From Muricea muricata (lineage: Eukaryota > Cnidaria > Anthozoa > Malacalcyonacea > Plexauridae), in NCBI GenBank assembly GCA_963855995.1, contig OY979719.1, positions 18,323,312 through 18,387,311 on the forward strand: 64,000 nucleotides of DNA. Direction: 5' to 3'. The notes beneath the pieces are model-generated. The model was not told where the DNA came from, did not search any database, and saw only the letters and a program-made list of their open reading frames with translations. The translations under genes were made by a program, and so were the position numbers. This document shows, one piece after another, positions 23,691 to 36,911 of the stretch (position 1 is its first letter; each line of letters starts with the position of its first letter).

Positions 23691-26540
23691 ACTGGACTAA
23701 AATATATCCAAATGCTGCCGTAAGTCTCCTTCCGTTATCAGGAAAACAATGTGCAAGATTACCACATGTTATGTGACTTTGTGTGTAGCAAGCTTGATAA
23801 TGAATACCAAATGCAATGCATGAATCTGATGATTTGCAATCTTGTTCATTATTTGCGTAATAACCAATGCGCACCTTATGATTTAAACTATACGCAATGT
23901 TGAAACCCTCTTGATTGCAATTTGTTTGCAAAGATGAGCCAGCGATCAAAGATTTCCATGCTTCTCGTCCAGCCGATGTACTTCTGTACTGACCATCCGC
24001 GATCACACTGTACAGCGAACTTTCTTCGTAATCTAACATGATCCATTTGCTGTCGCCATTAACGGTCATACCAAGACATATTTTCTTAAAAGGAGTGTTC
24101 CAATAAGAGGCCAGTTTACTTTCTTTCTCTGTTAGTCCTTCAAGTCCATCTTCAACTGCATAACTCTCCTTGTTCGTCCACAAAGGAGAATCGTAGGTGA
24201 ATGTTCTCTGTTGAATAAAGTTGTAGAGAGTAATTCATTACTTTCAAAGGCATAAACAGGGTGTGAAATTATGCTGAAATCGTCAAACCTGAGGTTTTCT
24301 ATCTTTGAAATAAAATGATCGATTTTCGAAAAAAAGATTCAGTGCAATGACAAGTTTTCATTTGGTCTTCTACGAATACTCTAGTTTTTCTCTACAGGGA
24401 ATATTGACAATATAAATTAAGAACCATGGCGAAACTAGATTGTGTCATACCGCATTTCCGTTGATTTTCATCACTAGTGTCCAGCCCCCTCCTCCGCAGT
24501 TTGGTATATCCGTCATGTGGCAGTAGACTTGATATTTTTCTGTGGAGATATTGGTTTGTAGATGGTACACACTGTTTCTGAGAGAGCTGTAAGATAGTGT
24601 CATTCATTGACGTTTAATTTCATATGCTGTTTGGAAGGTGGCTTCTATGGTGTACGTAATACATGCAACTTTTAGCTTCGAGTAATGATTACATTTCGTT
24701 CCTAGGATTTTTTCTCTTGCTGAATGACTTGGGGAAGTTTATTTCAAAGGTTCCAAAAGAAACGTCGGAAAAACACAAAATAAAACTAAATATTATAGTC
24801 AATTGATATTTTTTTATTTATACCGGTTCTTGTTAAGCAGTTCTTTGCAGTTTGGTCCAGCAGGATTCTCTCTTCTTGTCATTTCTTTACTCTAACAAGG
24901 ATACAGTTGATTGATTTGGCCATGGTAAAATTATTGACTATCTACCTCCCACTGCAGCATTCCGTTCAGTCAGTAGGAGGATTATTTGCAGATATTAGAG
25001 AGCTTTTTATGTACAACACGAATAAATGCCTTGATATTTGGAGGGTCGTCTTCTAGAATACTTAATTGTTACTGTTTTATTATTGCCTTAGTATTTCATT
25101 GTATGAAAAGGTTTTGGCTCTATGAATGGGAGACTATCAATATATTTGATGACTGTCAGTTTGTTCTTCTTTCTTTGTATGAGATTAGTTTCTTAATGTG
25201 AAAGAAAGTGCTTGAAAGACCTTGAATTCGTCCAGCTTGAGTGTGTGGGCATTTTTTAACCTTTAATATCAAATTGTGGTGGCTCATGACTTAAATATTA
25301 TGTTTCGAATTCGTTTAAACTGCAGTTAGAGCATTATTTAACAATTCATTTTAGTCCTTAAATTTTCTGACACATGGCCTTGAAAGTCTTTAAAACGTCC
25401 TTGAATTTTACTCTTATTTACAAGTACGAACCCTGAGTACATGCAATGACATTGAACATTCATAATTATATAGCAGAAGATGACAATATTAATAAGAAGA
25501 CACTTCTTCATGAGCTTTTGCTTCATGTCCATCAGACAACGAATCTTTGCAAATATCGCGTCGTCGTGAGGGAAGATTATTATCAAGGAAATACGCATTC
25601 CGAGCCTGGTGTACATTATTCTATATGATTGCAAACGTCATTGTAAAAGTTTCAGGAGAAATGTCGAAGATCTATATACTCTGCGGTCTCTCTAACAAGG
25701 CTTAAGCTCGAGCACTAGGGTTAAGTAATAACGTTCGTGGCGTATTCTCACTTTGTAGATCTTAAGAATTTATAAGAAGTGAAGATAAAGAATATGAGAT
25801 GGGAGTTTAGCCGCACGGCCGTTTAAGTAAACACCTGTCAGTTGTAAGACTTTTCTTTTGATTCTCCCTTTGCAATTCATATAAGTGAGTCGGTGAACAC
25901 TCTGCTTAAAGTTGCGAGTTTTGTTTTGGCTGCTCAGGTTTCTTGTCGTGTGAGAAGAGTTGATTGACGGGGTGTTGGTTTCTCGAAACAGAAATGCGAC
26001 ATGTAGTAAACAATTGTTACAATTACTGCGAAACGTTGTAGTGAAGATTTTGTCGAAAGATTTCAAGGTGTAGACTGTGTTTGAAAAGTGGTGTTGAAAT
26101 GGTATAGTAACTTTTCTTTAAGTGCTTTTCTTCTTCTCAGCTTGTAAATATTATCGAGGGAATAGTGAGAATCTATTTGAAGAAGTATTATCATTAAATT
26201 CAAATTTGATATCATGAAAATACTTTACCCTCTTCACAACAGTGAGGTGAACAAATTTCTCGTCCAAGACCAGTTGCAGTTTTTTTGAAACTGTTTCATT
26301 GTTGAGTTGACATAACCCTTGGTCCACACCCTTCACTTTATAATTTATTGACAGACACGCATCGAGAGCCGTGCAAGCCATGGCACATTCTAACTCACTC
26401 TTTGTATGTTTTAATGCGATCACGTTGTTTGGTAAATATTGGCCAGATCGTCTTTTAAAATAAGTCTCTTTCTGTATAGTAAGGCTATACTTGATGAAGC
26501 CCAAAAACTGTGCAAAAAGTATTATTTTATAAAGAAACAT
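23689..26540 (-). CDS. U1: secreted PAN + fibrinogen-like lectin-type protein
   Basis: Four exons, in transcript order: 26229-26540 (signal peptide MFLYKIILFAQFLGFIKYSL and type-1 PAN with C-x(3)-C-x(5)-C and GLCQLNN), 24824-24867 (NPAGPNCKELLNKN), 24451-24586 (VYHLQT..., [24 protein letters not shown]) and 23689-24207 (terminal exon, TYDSPLWTNKES to FGYILVQ). Phases are 0, 2 and 0, and the product is 336 residues. The VYCHMT...GGWTLV block is the N-terminal core of fibrinogen-related and intelectin-like domains; the rest of the domain is of the divergent type common in cnidarian PAN-FReD proteins. Likely secreted and disulfide-rich. Its closest relatives are U2 and U4. Additional small linker exons between the first two exons cannot be excluded. 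Confidence 0.82.
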
Positions 26541-27223
26541 GCTTCGTGCAAATCAATCGGCAAACGGTTGTTCACTTTCAATAAGCAATACACTAACGCA
26601 GTTGGGGACAATTATTTGATGTCGTTATTGAAATTATTACTTTTAATTATTCATATATATCGCAGCCATTCTGATTAGATGTGCACAAAAATTGCAGCTT
26701 AGTTTGAATGCAGAACTAATGAAATAATGTCAATAATCACTGGAAGACGACTTATGACACCGTGTTTGCAAAACCCAGTTTGAAAATTGTATCATTATTC
26801 TTGTAGTTGTTATTTTTCTTGATTATGTAAAACTGGCAAAACATAGTACTGTAAATAATAAACGAATAAGTATAAATGTCTGTTTGGAAACTTGGTTTGA
26901 ATATTGAAAATACCAAGTGGGAGTAAACGTTCTTTAAGTACTTCACTACAAAACTCGAAATAGCCTAAAGTATACAAATATTCAGTGCTGTAACAGTGTG
27001 GAAAAACCAATGATGAAATAAGCAAAGCAATAAAGAAAGCTGGAAATTGTTTAAAATTTTATCTTAAATTTTATTTAGTAACTAAACGATTGATTTTGAA
27101 TGATTCTCTGAAGCGTTAAAGTGTTTGTTAATTAAATCTTGACTTTCTGTTTCTACATATTACAAAATATGTACGTCTACTCAGTTAAGAAGGTAAATTT
27201 ACGTACTTTGATTGGACTAAACG
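26219..27223. repeat. Segmental duplication, copy B
   Basis: This partner of 22700-23690 contains U1 exon 1 and the spacer. Relative to copy A, about 280 bp of unrelated sequence (about 27224-27500) separates the spacer from the U2 stop codon. The break is marked by TTGGACTA at about 27216-27223 and CTGGACTA at about 27506. Confidence 0.8.
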
Positions 27224-27500
27224 GAGCAACGGGCTGTGTATATATATAGAGCATAATAGGCTCATTAGTGTGATCTATGCAGAGCATACTAATTTCTTAT
27301 ATTGACTCATCAGCAGCGGTAATTATTCTTTTACCCCGCAATTTCCCTGTACTTCAAAGTCCACACCTTTTGAAGAATTAACTAGTCAAACTATCTCGAG
27401 AAGCAAGATGTCTCGACACACATCAACGAGGTTATAATATTTCAAACTAACGTTTTTGTCCAGCTTGTTTCAGTCTACTTCTAATCATTTTGGGGTTTTT

Positions 27501-30058
27501 TTACTGGACTAGGATGTATCCAAAAGCCGCCGTGAGTTTTTGTCCGTTATCATTCCCAGAACATTGCGCAATATTACCACATGTTATGTTAGCTATGATA
27601 TAGCAAGCCTCGTAGTAAATACCAAATGCAATACATGAATCTGCTAGACCGCAACTATTTTGATTATTCGTGTAATAACCAATGCGTACATTAAACTTAT
27701 TATGCGCAATATTAAACCCCTCTTTATTGCAGTTTTGTTGTAAAGATGAACCAGCGATCAAATATTTCCACGCTTCTCGTCCAGCGGATGTGTTTCTGTA
27801 CTGACCATCTGCGATCACACTGTACAGCGAACTTGCTTCGTGATCTAACATGATCCATTTGCTGTCGCCATTAACGGTCATACCAAGACATATTTTCTTA
27901 AAAGGAGTGTTCCAATAAGAGGCCAGTTTACTTTCCTTCTCTGTTAGTCCTTCAAGTCCATCTTCAACTGCATAACTTTCCTTGTTCGTCCACAAAGGAG
28001 AATCGTAGGTGAATGTACTCTGTTGAAAAAAGTTGTAGATCGTAACTGAAGTTTATAAAGAGGGAATCCCATCTATCAGAATGCTTGAAGACTTTGAGGT
28101 AGAGAAAGGAAATATTGTGCAGTGGTAAAAACTGGGGCCTTCCACCTTTGAGGTGAAATTGTCATTGATTTGAAGCTTGTTCTGGTTTCTGCTGTCGGCA
28201 GAACGAATCAATGCTTTACGTAAAATTATTGGGTACTGTAAATAAACATTGTTAAGGCTACATTGTTCCTTACCAAATCTCCGTTAATTTTCATCACTAG
28301 TGTCCAGCCTCCTGCTCCACATCCTGGAATATCAGTCATGTGACAGTAAACTGAATATATTTCTGTGGAGATACTGGCTTGTGGTAGAAGGTACACACCA
28401 TTTTGTAGGGAACTGTAAGATAAATAGAGGATAATACATGGATGCGCGGAAATACCAGATCTATTTCGAGTGGTGAACATGTTGAACATTGTTTCCAAGC
28501 TGTTTATTATATGAACTACACTCTTTTCTATCAATATGAAATATCCATAAACTATAATTGACGATTGTTTGAAAAGCGATAATTTTCACATGTGAAATCA
28601 TCATAATTAATCTCACATGTGAGAGTATCAGTTTTATCAGTGCCCACGATCTCTATAAAGCATTAAACTTCATGCAATAAAGATTGTCTATTGCATGCAC
28701 CGATTTACTGTATTACAAGTGCGATTTTATGTCGAGTTCCCAATTTATATTCGAATTGTGAGACTGGAATTATGTATATTGTACTCAACCATTTTGACAA
28801 AAGGATAAATATTATCCTTTTGTCAAAATGATTGAGTGTTATTAGAAATTAAATGTTATTGGAAATGAATAACATAGTAGAGGAACTTACATATGGTGGA
28901 GGAAATAACGATTATAAATGTTATTAGTAGAATGAAATGAAATGTTATTAGAAATAAATAATATAGTAGAGGAACTTACGCATCATTCTCTAACAACTCT
29001 TGACAGCTTGCACCGTTGGCATTTTTTGACGTTATAGTTTTATCAAGGCTCTACATATTGTCAACAAAATTTAAGATATAAGTTTAGAAATTGTGTCGAA
29101 CAACCTGAGATTGTCAGAAGATCCAGTCTTAATGAAGTAACAAAGATGATTAGAAATTCAGGCAAAAATTCAAAATGGCACAAATGCTTTTGCTTTTATT
29201 ACTATTATGTTAAGAATATCGTAGAAGTAAAATGACAAACAGTTTTGATTTAGGGTTTATTATTATACAAAGTCTACACGTGAAATAGAAGTTAGTTTAT
29301 ATCAGAGAACAAATCAATATTTTACGTGGTGCTTCCACAAAATTTTAGATTGATTGATAAGGAACTAAAAATTGACAAGGAACTTTAATTAATGTTTCTT
29401 TAATGGAGTGAATCCATTGTTAACTTGACTTTTCATTTTTATTAAAACCTCAACATTTACTTAATGACAATAAATTATCGGTGTTCACTCTGTCATCATG
29501 CAGTTTTGTGGATGAACTATTAAATAATTAATAATATTTTTTTGTCACTTACAAAATAAATGTGTCACATGAATGAGGTTGGGTTACTGAAAGTTAGTAA
29601 GTATTTGCTTACTAAACATTTTATTGTATTCGAAGTGAATAAAATATTGCACTTCCAGGCAAATGTAAATGTTGTGTTGAAATCAAAGTTTGGTGTAAAA
29701 TAAACAAGCTGTATGGGAGATATTCAGAGATAGATATAGGACATAAAAATGTAAAAGAACTTACCCAATCTGCGATGCCAAGATAGACAAAATGATCGTG
29801 GGTTACTGCACGCTTTTTTAATATGGTATTATTGTTGAGTTGACAAAGACCTTGATCCTGCCCGCTGACTTTATAATTCACGGAAACGCACTCTATGTTG
29901 ATTGTGCAATGCATGGAACACTCCAGTTCACTTCCCGTTTCTCTTCTTGTGATCTCGCTATCTGGTAAATACTGTCCAGCTTTTCTGACAAATATTGCTT
30001 GTGACGTAGCGGAAACACTTCGGAACATGAACCAGAACTGAACCAGCGTAAGCAACAT
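27501..30058 (-). CDS. U2: secreted PAN + fibrinogen-like lectin-type protein
   Basis: Exons: 29765-30058 (signal peptide MLLTLVQFWFMFRSVSATSQ and type-1 PAN, ending LGIADW), 28980-29050 (SLDKTITSKNANGASCQELL), 28274-28412 (NGVYLLPQ, YSVYCHMTDIPGCGAGGWTL) and 27501-28019 (terminal exon). Phases 0, 2 and 0 join to a 340-residue product. The first about 100 residues encoded by the terminal exon are nearly identical to U1 and U4, then the sequence diverges (NIAHNKFNVRIGYYTNNQ...). The PAN module is less like U0/U1 than the terminal exon is, so the two ends of the gene have different histories. The stop is TAA where U1 has TGA, next to an insertion. Confidence 0.82.
28783..28837. repeat. Near-perfect palindrome, 26-bp arms
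   Basis: The arms ACTCAACCATTTTGACAAAA... and its complement (one mismatch) are separated by 3 bp. It lies in the U2 intron between 28412 and 28980 and could extrude as a cruciform or fold as an RNA hairpin. Confidence 0.9.
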
Positions 30059-31111
30059 ATTTCAAGTGAGTGCAACTCAGACTTGATATCATCACACTAT
30101 ATGACACGATAGTTGGAACTGAGTGAATTAATGTATTCTTCACATATATGTTAGTATATTATACTTCATAATTATGCATGCATGCAGAGACTCTTTTGAA
30201 TAAAATCCAATTAATGCTATTTTTATTTAACCGAACGCCATTACCAAAGCTTTAAATAAAAATTAGTTTTTCCACTTTTGCATCACAACTTTTGCATTTC
30301 TTTTTTTTCAATTTCTCATTTTCTTTTTTTTTTGTAAAATAATTTTTATGGCAGTCATTTCTATCTATAATAGATCGTGTATTGACAGGGCAATAAATTT
30401 CCATTGAATCAATTATAAATTGCCATTAAAAATTAATTATGGAGGATTTAAATAATTAAAGTTGATTAAAACAAAATATATACGATCGTTTTTCCACTTG
30501 TGGGATAAATGTTTGCCGTGAATTTGATTAAAGTACGTAATAAAAGATAAGTATTTTAAAGTCAGAGAGTTGTTTCTCAATTTAAATGAGTTGGTTTGGC
30601 ATTTGGGATTTACCAAAGACATAAAGAGTGCAATAGAACAAATGCTATTGTGAGCACCGAAAAGTCTGAACTGGAACGTAGACTGTTGAGAGGCAGTTGC
30701 GCAGCGCGTCGATTGGTTTATATTTTGTAGACCCCCTTTCATGGTTGGATATGGCCCACAACTAATGTAAACAAAGTTGTCAGGTGTGATTCATAAAGTG
30801 GTTGGCAAGAGTAGCGCTTAGAAAGACTTCAATTGGATCAGGTAGAGCTACGGCGTTCGTAATTCAACTTTAACTTTAATTCAACTCTAAATATTTAATA
30901 CACTTTTCCAATAATGTATTTTTTTACCAATAAACTACAATTATAGCTATATACTTTGACATATCTGGGATATCTTTAGTACTACATCTACAATGCGTTA
31001 AGAATATATGACTTGTGCTCATGCAATGCATTTTGACTAAAAGATCTTTAACCGCAAGCTGTGTACATGCATCTCTGTGTGATAGGAAAACAGTATGCTG
31101 TACCGGTTGGT
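30059..31111. other. Spacer between U3 and U2
   Basis: AT-rich, with T-runs near 30301-30332. No exon recognised. It should contain the U2 promoter and the U3 3' UTR. Confidence 0.5.
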
Positions 31112-34100
31112 TCACTTCACAAAAATGTAGCCAAAGGTGGAAATTCGTTTACGAGAAGACGCTGGACACATCAGAGCACTTCCACAGGTCATCGAAGCGG
31201 TCTTTCCACATTTCGTACTAGGCCACAAGCCAAAGCCAATCCACGAATCACAGGAATTACAGTCTTCTTCATTGTTTGCAAAGATACCAAGCCGAGCTTT
31301 GAAACCGTTGCATTTGATGTTGAAACCTTTTTCATGGCACCCATTTTGTAATCCTGCACCTTTGATTAAAGAGAGCCATTTTTGTTTGTTAACGTTTGTT
31401 GCTCGGTAACTACCATCGGCAATCATATCGTTCAACGAGCTTCCACTATGAGTGAACTGCATCCAATTTGTTGCCCCCTTATAACTCATTCCAACGCAAA
31501 TTTTTGTGAAGGCAGTATTCCAGTAGGAAGCCAACTTCGTTTCATCCTTTGTGAGTCCTTTAAGACCTTTATCTGGCTGATAAACCTTAGTATTTCGCCA
31601 ATAACTTGAACTGTATTCAAACGTGTCCTGAAAGAAAAACACCACACTTCCAATAAGGCTTTAGCATTGTAGCATAGGCAACTGATTCGTTTAAATAACA
31701 CGGACCGAGTCAAGTTTAAGGGTTATTGCAATTTTGTAATTGCCAACGGCAGGACGAGAGTTGTTCTAAACTGCTGTCTACTATCACATACTTCTTTCCA
31801 GATACTTGTGTTGCATAGAGATGTATGCTTATCACTGGAAGATATCATTAAGCATGATAAGGAAATGTAGAAAATGTAGAAAATAGTATTGTCGTAGCAT
31901 TTTACCCACGGTATGTGGTTACCATTTTGTCTTCACCTGTATCTGCATAGTAATCATTATTTTGGGTTAGTTGCTCGAATAGCGATATATAAACTGGATA
32001 ATGATTTACTAAACTCTCGCATAAAGGCATAAAAGTAATGACACCTGAGATGTTGAACTAGGCAAGAGATAAAAAGTGACTTTAACTCGAATACGGGCTT
32101 TACCAGTCACTGAACATGTTCAGAAAGTGTGAGAAAATCACCTTTTCACCCACCGCCGCCATGAGTCGCCATTCACCTTTCGTGGAACCGACGTGTCCCT
32201 AGTTTGAGCAGTGTTTAGCATCTTAAACAAGATTTCTTTTCGTTATGTAACACCTATTGTTTAAATTATGCTTCTTATATAACATCCTGCCGTACCTTGT
32301 CACCATCTATCTTCAAAACCATCGTCCACCCATCTGCATCGCAATCTCCAAGTTTCCCCATGTGACAGTAGACGGTGTATTGTTCAGGTAGTTTGCCATT
32401 ATTTGCTGTTCTCAAACTGTAGGCTCCACTAGGCAGAGAGCTGTTTAAAATTTACCGGAATGAAAATCTTTTGGATACAAAGCAATGTTTTTTGTACTTG
32501 TTAAAAAAGTGTTAAAAATTAATGCTCGTATATTTAAGTGAATCCTTTCTTTCCAATGCTGTGCTAGTTTGATAAACAAGAATCATGGTTATACCTGTTT
32601 TTTTGCAGCAGTTTTTTACATGATGATGCTGTTGGTAGCACTGTAGGCGCTATTAAAAATTGAAATTATATAAATCTGAATAACCTCAAAGTATTTGAAG
32701 TATGCAATAACAGTAGCAGTGTATAAAGTTTAGAGCATTGAACTGTAATGCAACGCAAATTTAACACAAAAGTTCAATTGATGTGTGAAGCCAAGTAAGT
32801 TTTTTTGAATTTTGAGACGAAATACTTAACGGCAAAGATCAGACGCTATATCAAATTGAAGCTATTAAAAAGCTACATTTAATTTAAAAAAATTAACACT
32901 TAGGACAAAAAAGAGAGATGCCTAAAAAATACGAAAACAACTGCAATTTTGCAGAATACAGTAAATTTCCCTTTAAACTATAAGTTGTTTTTCTTTTGCC
33001 TGTTGTCTCGATATTTTTACATCAAATACAGCTTTTTAAGAGCTTTTGTTTGACATACGACCCAATTTTTGACGTTAAGTATTTCAACTCCAAACTTAGA
33101 AAAGCTTAATCAAATTGGCTTCAATTTCCTGCTCTGACTTATCGTTCCAGTTCACTTATAGTTCAATGGTTTAAAGCGAATAAAAAACATTGCTGTCTTA
33201 GTCCTGTCAACTGGAATGTTGCCAGTTTAAAGAAACATGGCAATATGTTTCTTTTTTGCGTATCCATAAAAGCCTTTCAAGTACTGGTAATATCCGATGT
33301 TAAATGTTTGTTAACATACTTAGTTTCTGTAGTATTGAAGGGCAATTAACACTAGCCATCCGCCATCTTGTTTTATAATTAGGTCTATTTTAATGTCGTC
33401 ACAGGCAGAATGGTAATTAGATCTCAGTTTTATCAAATAATGTAAAAGTTTTGAATGGTATAATGAATGCAAAGCAAACTTTCTTGTTCTTTTAGTTGAG
33501 GCTTTTCTAAATGGATTCGTTTTCGCTACTTTTTCTGTGTTTTAAAAGAGAATCAAACATAAATGTGAGACTAATCTATGTGGTACAAAGTAAACAGTTT
33601 TATAAATCGATGTAATCACAATTACTTGTTGTGCGGAAAGTTGGAACTGGTAGTGCTTTCGTTGTACACTTTTCTAGAGTTTGAATGAAAATGAAACAAA
33701 TGTCAAAGGTCTGATATTAACCATATTTTCCCTTCAATTTTGAACTACTGTAAAGTTAGATGTAGAGAAACACTGTTCACAATTACTTGTTGTGCGGAAA
33801 GTTGGACCTGGTGGTGCTTTCGCTGTAGACTTTTCTATTTGAAAGAAAATGAAACAAATGTAAAGGACTGATATCAACCATACGTAAAAATAACACAATT
33901 CAGAATTACTTGTTGACTGAAAAGCTGTAAACCCTGGTGCTTTCGTTGTAGATTTTTCTAGAGTTCGAAAGAAAATGAAACAAATGTCAAAGGACTGGTA
34001 TTAACCATACGTAAAAGTAACACAATTCAGAAGTACTTGTTGATTGAAAAGTTGAAACCCCTGGTGCTTTCGTTGTAGATTTTTCTAGAGTTCGAAAGAA

Positions 34101-35481
34101 AATGAAACAAATGTCAAAGGACTAATATTAACCACACGTAAAAGTAACACAATTCAGAATTACTTGTTGATTGAAAAGTTGAAACTTCTGGTGCTTTCGT
34201 TGTAGATTTGTCTACAAATATAAAGTACTTTAGTGAATCTGTAAAAGTTACCAGTTATTACATATAGTTTCTGTATGGTCTCTTATGATAATATTTATAG
34301 GCTTCATGTGACGCTTACTTGCTGGTAAAGTTTGACCTGCAGGGGTAGTGGCGGATACAATTGGTTGTGGTGTTGAAGAAACATCTTGAAATTTCTATAA
34401 AGGAGAATAAAATAACACTATTCTTGACATTATGTACTTCAACACCTTATTTTGTATGACAGAGGTCGGCCTTTCATCAGGTGTTTCTAACATTTTAAGG
34501 TTATTTTCATTGAAATTTGCTAAACACTAACCAAAGGTACATTCATGTTCTGCACAACTAATTTATACTGAAATCGATTGCTTTTATTGTTCCTATTATG
34601 TATTAATATACCCCACTTCTCTAATTATAATCGAACTTATGCTCCAATTGGTACGTCCTTTTCTCTACAACATCGACCAACATGCATGGACTCTCGTTTC
34701 TTGTAATTCTAGCTTGGCAAGAAACATAAGTAGGGCGTTTATGAAATTCAAAGCTTCAGTAAACAATCTACCTTAGGTTGAACAATCCACATTAGGATAC
34801 AGTGAACTTACAAAATGAATCGAATTATAAACTACCTATATTACAATGAGAATTAAAATTTAATGTTAAAGAACTCACTTGTTCAATTGAATTGCGTATG
34901 TTACAATAAAAATCTACAGTTTATTCCTACAACGTTCAACTGCCTAAAGCACACATGATGACTTGCGCCTTTCAGTTAAGGATATAATGTGACCTACGTT
35001 GGCATTATTTTCCGTTTTAGAATAAAATAGAATAGAATAAAATAGAAGATGCTTTAATAGAAGATGCGTATTGTCTTCCACGTACTCGGCCTGTTTAGTT
35101 CTTGTGGAATAATCATGAAGTAATAACTCAAGTTATGGTGTCTTCATTAATTACCTTGGCTTCAAATTTCTGAAAGTAACCGTAGTCATAGTCCTGTTTT
35201 CTGTCCCGTGGAAAGTCCTCAAAGATATTCGCATTCAGTTCACAGAGACCTTGATGGTCTCCTGTGATTTTATAATTGACCGACATGCAGGAGGCATCTT
35301 CTAAACACTGGGCGCAGCACTCTATCTCGCTGCTCTCAACATCAGTTTTCAACACGTGGTCTGCGAGGTATACACCCGTTTCTTTGCGGAACAAAGCCTC
35401 TTGAAAACAATATGCAAAACTTGATGGAAGACTCGAAATGAGCAAAAACACCAGTACAAATATGCTTCGACGCTCGCGCAT
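31112..35481 (-). CDS. U3: PAN + mucin-like linker + fibrinogen-like protein
   Basis: Ten exons join in phase to a 452-residue product: 35155-35481 (signal peptide MRERRSIFVLVFLLISSLPS and type-1 PAN ending QKFEAK), 34319-34394 (KFQDVSSTPQPIVSATTPAG), five 48-nt exons (34164-34211, 34037-34084, 33910-33957, 33787-33834, 33626-33673), 32595-32649 (PTVLPTASSCKKLLQKN), 32296-32440 (LPSGAYSL, VYCHMGKLGDCDADGWTMVL) and 31112-31627 (terminal exon, SSYWRNTKVY to FGYIFVK). The linker is dense in Thr, Ser, Ala and Pro and would be a substrate for mucin-type O-glycosylation. The terminal domain is the most divergent of the array (DSWIGFGLW, SSRKRISTFGY). Because each 48-nt exon is a multiple of three, alternative splicing could vary linker length without a frame change. 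Confidence 0.82.
33626..34211 (-). repeat. Tandem array of five 48-nt linker micro-exons
   Basis: Five copies at 33626, 33787, 33910, 34037 and 34164 repeat with a period of 123-161 bp that includes flanking intron. Each has an AG acceptor (mostly CTCTAG), exactly 48 coding nt and a GTAATT or GTACTT donor. Encoded cores from low to high coordinate: KCTTKALPVPTFRTT, KSTAKAPPGPTFRTT, KSTTKAPGFTAFQST, KSTTKAPGVSTFQST, KSTTKAPEVSTFQST. All start and end in the same phase. Confidence 0.85.
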
Positions 35482-36911
35482 AATGTCGGGGTTTTTCCAC
35501 TAAAACTCGAAAGAAGTTCCGAATTCTTCTCAATCGTTTAAGGCATGTCAAAATTTCCAATCAAAATGTCAAACAACTGTCACAAGAGAGCCTCCAAAAG
35601 CTGAATTTAAATCCCCGTCAGTACTATACCAGACCGTCGCGTCTAAATGCTACGTAGCAGGTGTTACTGAAAACTGTCTAATGTTGAACATAATAGCTCT
35701 AGATAAACATTGTTCTATTTTTAATAAATGGATAGCATAATTGTATGCTTATCAAGTTAGGCAATAGATTTATGAAGCAAAGTATGCCCTGTTTCTTTGG
35801 CGACTCTCTGTTAGCCCACGTATCTCTGCCCCTTCCCAAATTCTTTCAAAAAGAAAAATGGTTACAGAATAACAAGAAAACTGTACTCAGAATTTTTTTG
35901 GCGCGAAGAAATACAAGAAAATGTGTTTAAAATGTAGATTGCTACCTTGCTATTAGTGGGTGTGCAAAATGATTCGTTTTATGTGTGGAATTGTTTTGTT
36001 TAGTTGCAGTTATAACTTTGAGCGGTTTCATTTTGTTCAAAATAGATATGAATAATTGGGCAATTAATAAGCCTTGATGTGACAGTGGCAGCTGGAATGT
36101 ATATATTATGTAATTTATATTAGTCACTCGCAGATAATTCTTAGTCAAAAGGTATATAAGTCTGTAATAAACAGCGTGAATTACCTGGGTTTATTGTCTA
36201 TTATTGTCTGAAAGGTTTGTATCTTGGTTTTCAATTAATTTCATTTATCATGCGATCATGCCGGTTAGAAAAATTTCCAAATCTGCATGATCGAACAATA
36301 AATTAAATTAATTCTATTTTTGTGTTAATGTTTTCCCCATATATCATGCAGTAGTCATTATATTCTCAACACAATATTCATTCCTTCCTATAACTAACAT
36401 TGTATGAAGATTATTCCTCGATGTCAGCTACATGTGTAAACAATAGGACAGTCGTGGATAAATGGGGATATAAATGTACTTGTGTATGTTTAGAGAATTA
36501 TACCTCTGTATCCACAGCGGTCTTGTTTGTAATAACTAATGCTTCATTATACTTTAGTATTAGCAATTAGATTACGAGCTCGAGATTTCTATGCGGTGAT
36601 ACCTGATGAGGGTGAAGCCTGAATCAACTATCAACGCATAGGAATTGAGAGCGAGTAGTTCAATTGTTGTAGTACAATTTGAGATTAAAAAAATATTTTG
36701 AAGCCATTTTGATAACAAAGAACACTACAATATGACTTTGAATTGAAAAAATACATTGATTGAAAAATACATAATTGAAAGTTATAATTGTTTTTGTTAC
36801 TTGCTGTGTATCGAGGAATAGATAGCAAATAGAGTAGCCAATCAAATTACAGCATTTGCAATAGAATAATAGTACGATTCTCAGTAAATATATTGAAAAA
36901 TTATTACTTAC
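35482..36911. other. Spacer or intron between U3 exon 1 and cassette U3b
   Basis: No fibrinogen-like exon is present. It would be intergenic if U3b is dead, or intron if U3b is an alternative first cassette of U3. An inverted pair around 36240-36300 (CATGCGATCATGCCGG, CTGCATGATCG) is the only structure noted. Confidence 0.4.

Noticed and set aside
29621..29764. Extension of the U2 PAN exon past TGG at 29765
   Set aside because: A GTAAGT donor sits exactly after that codon, and paralogues end the exon at the same place in phase 0.
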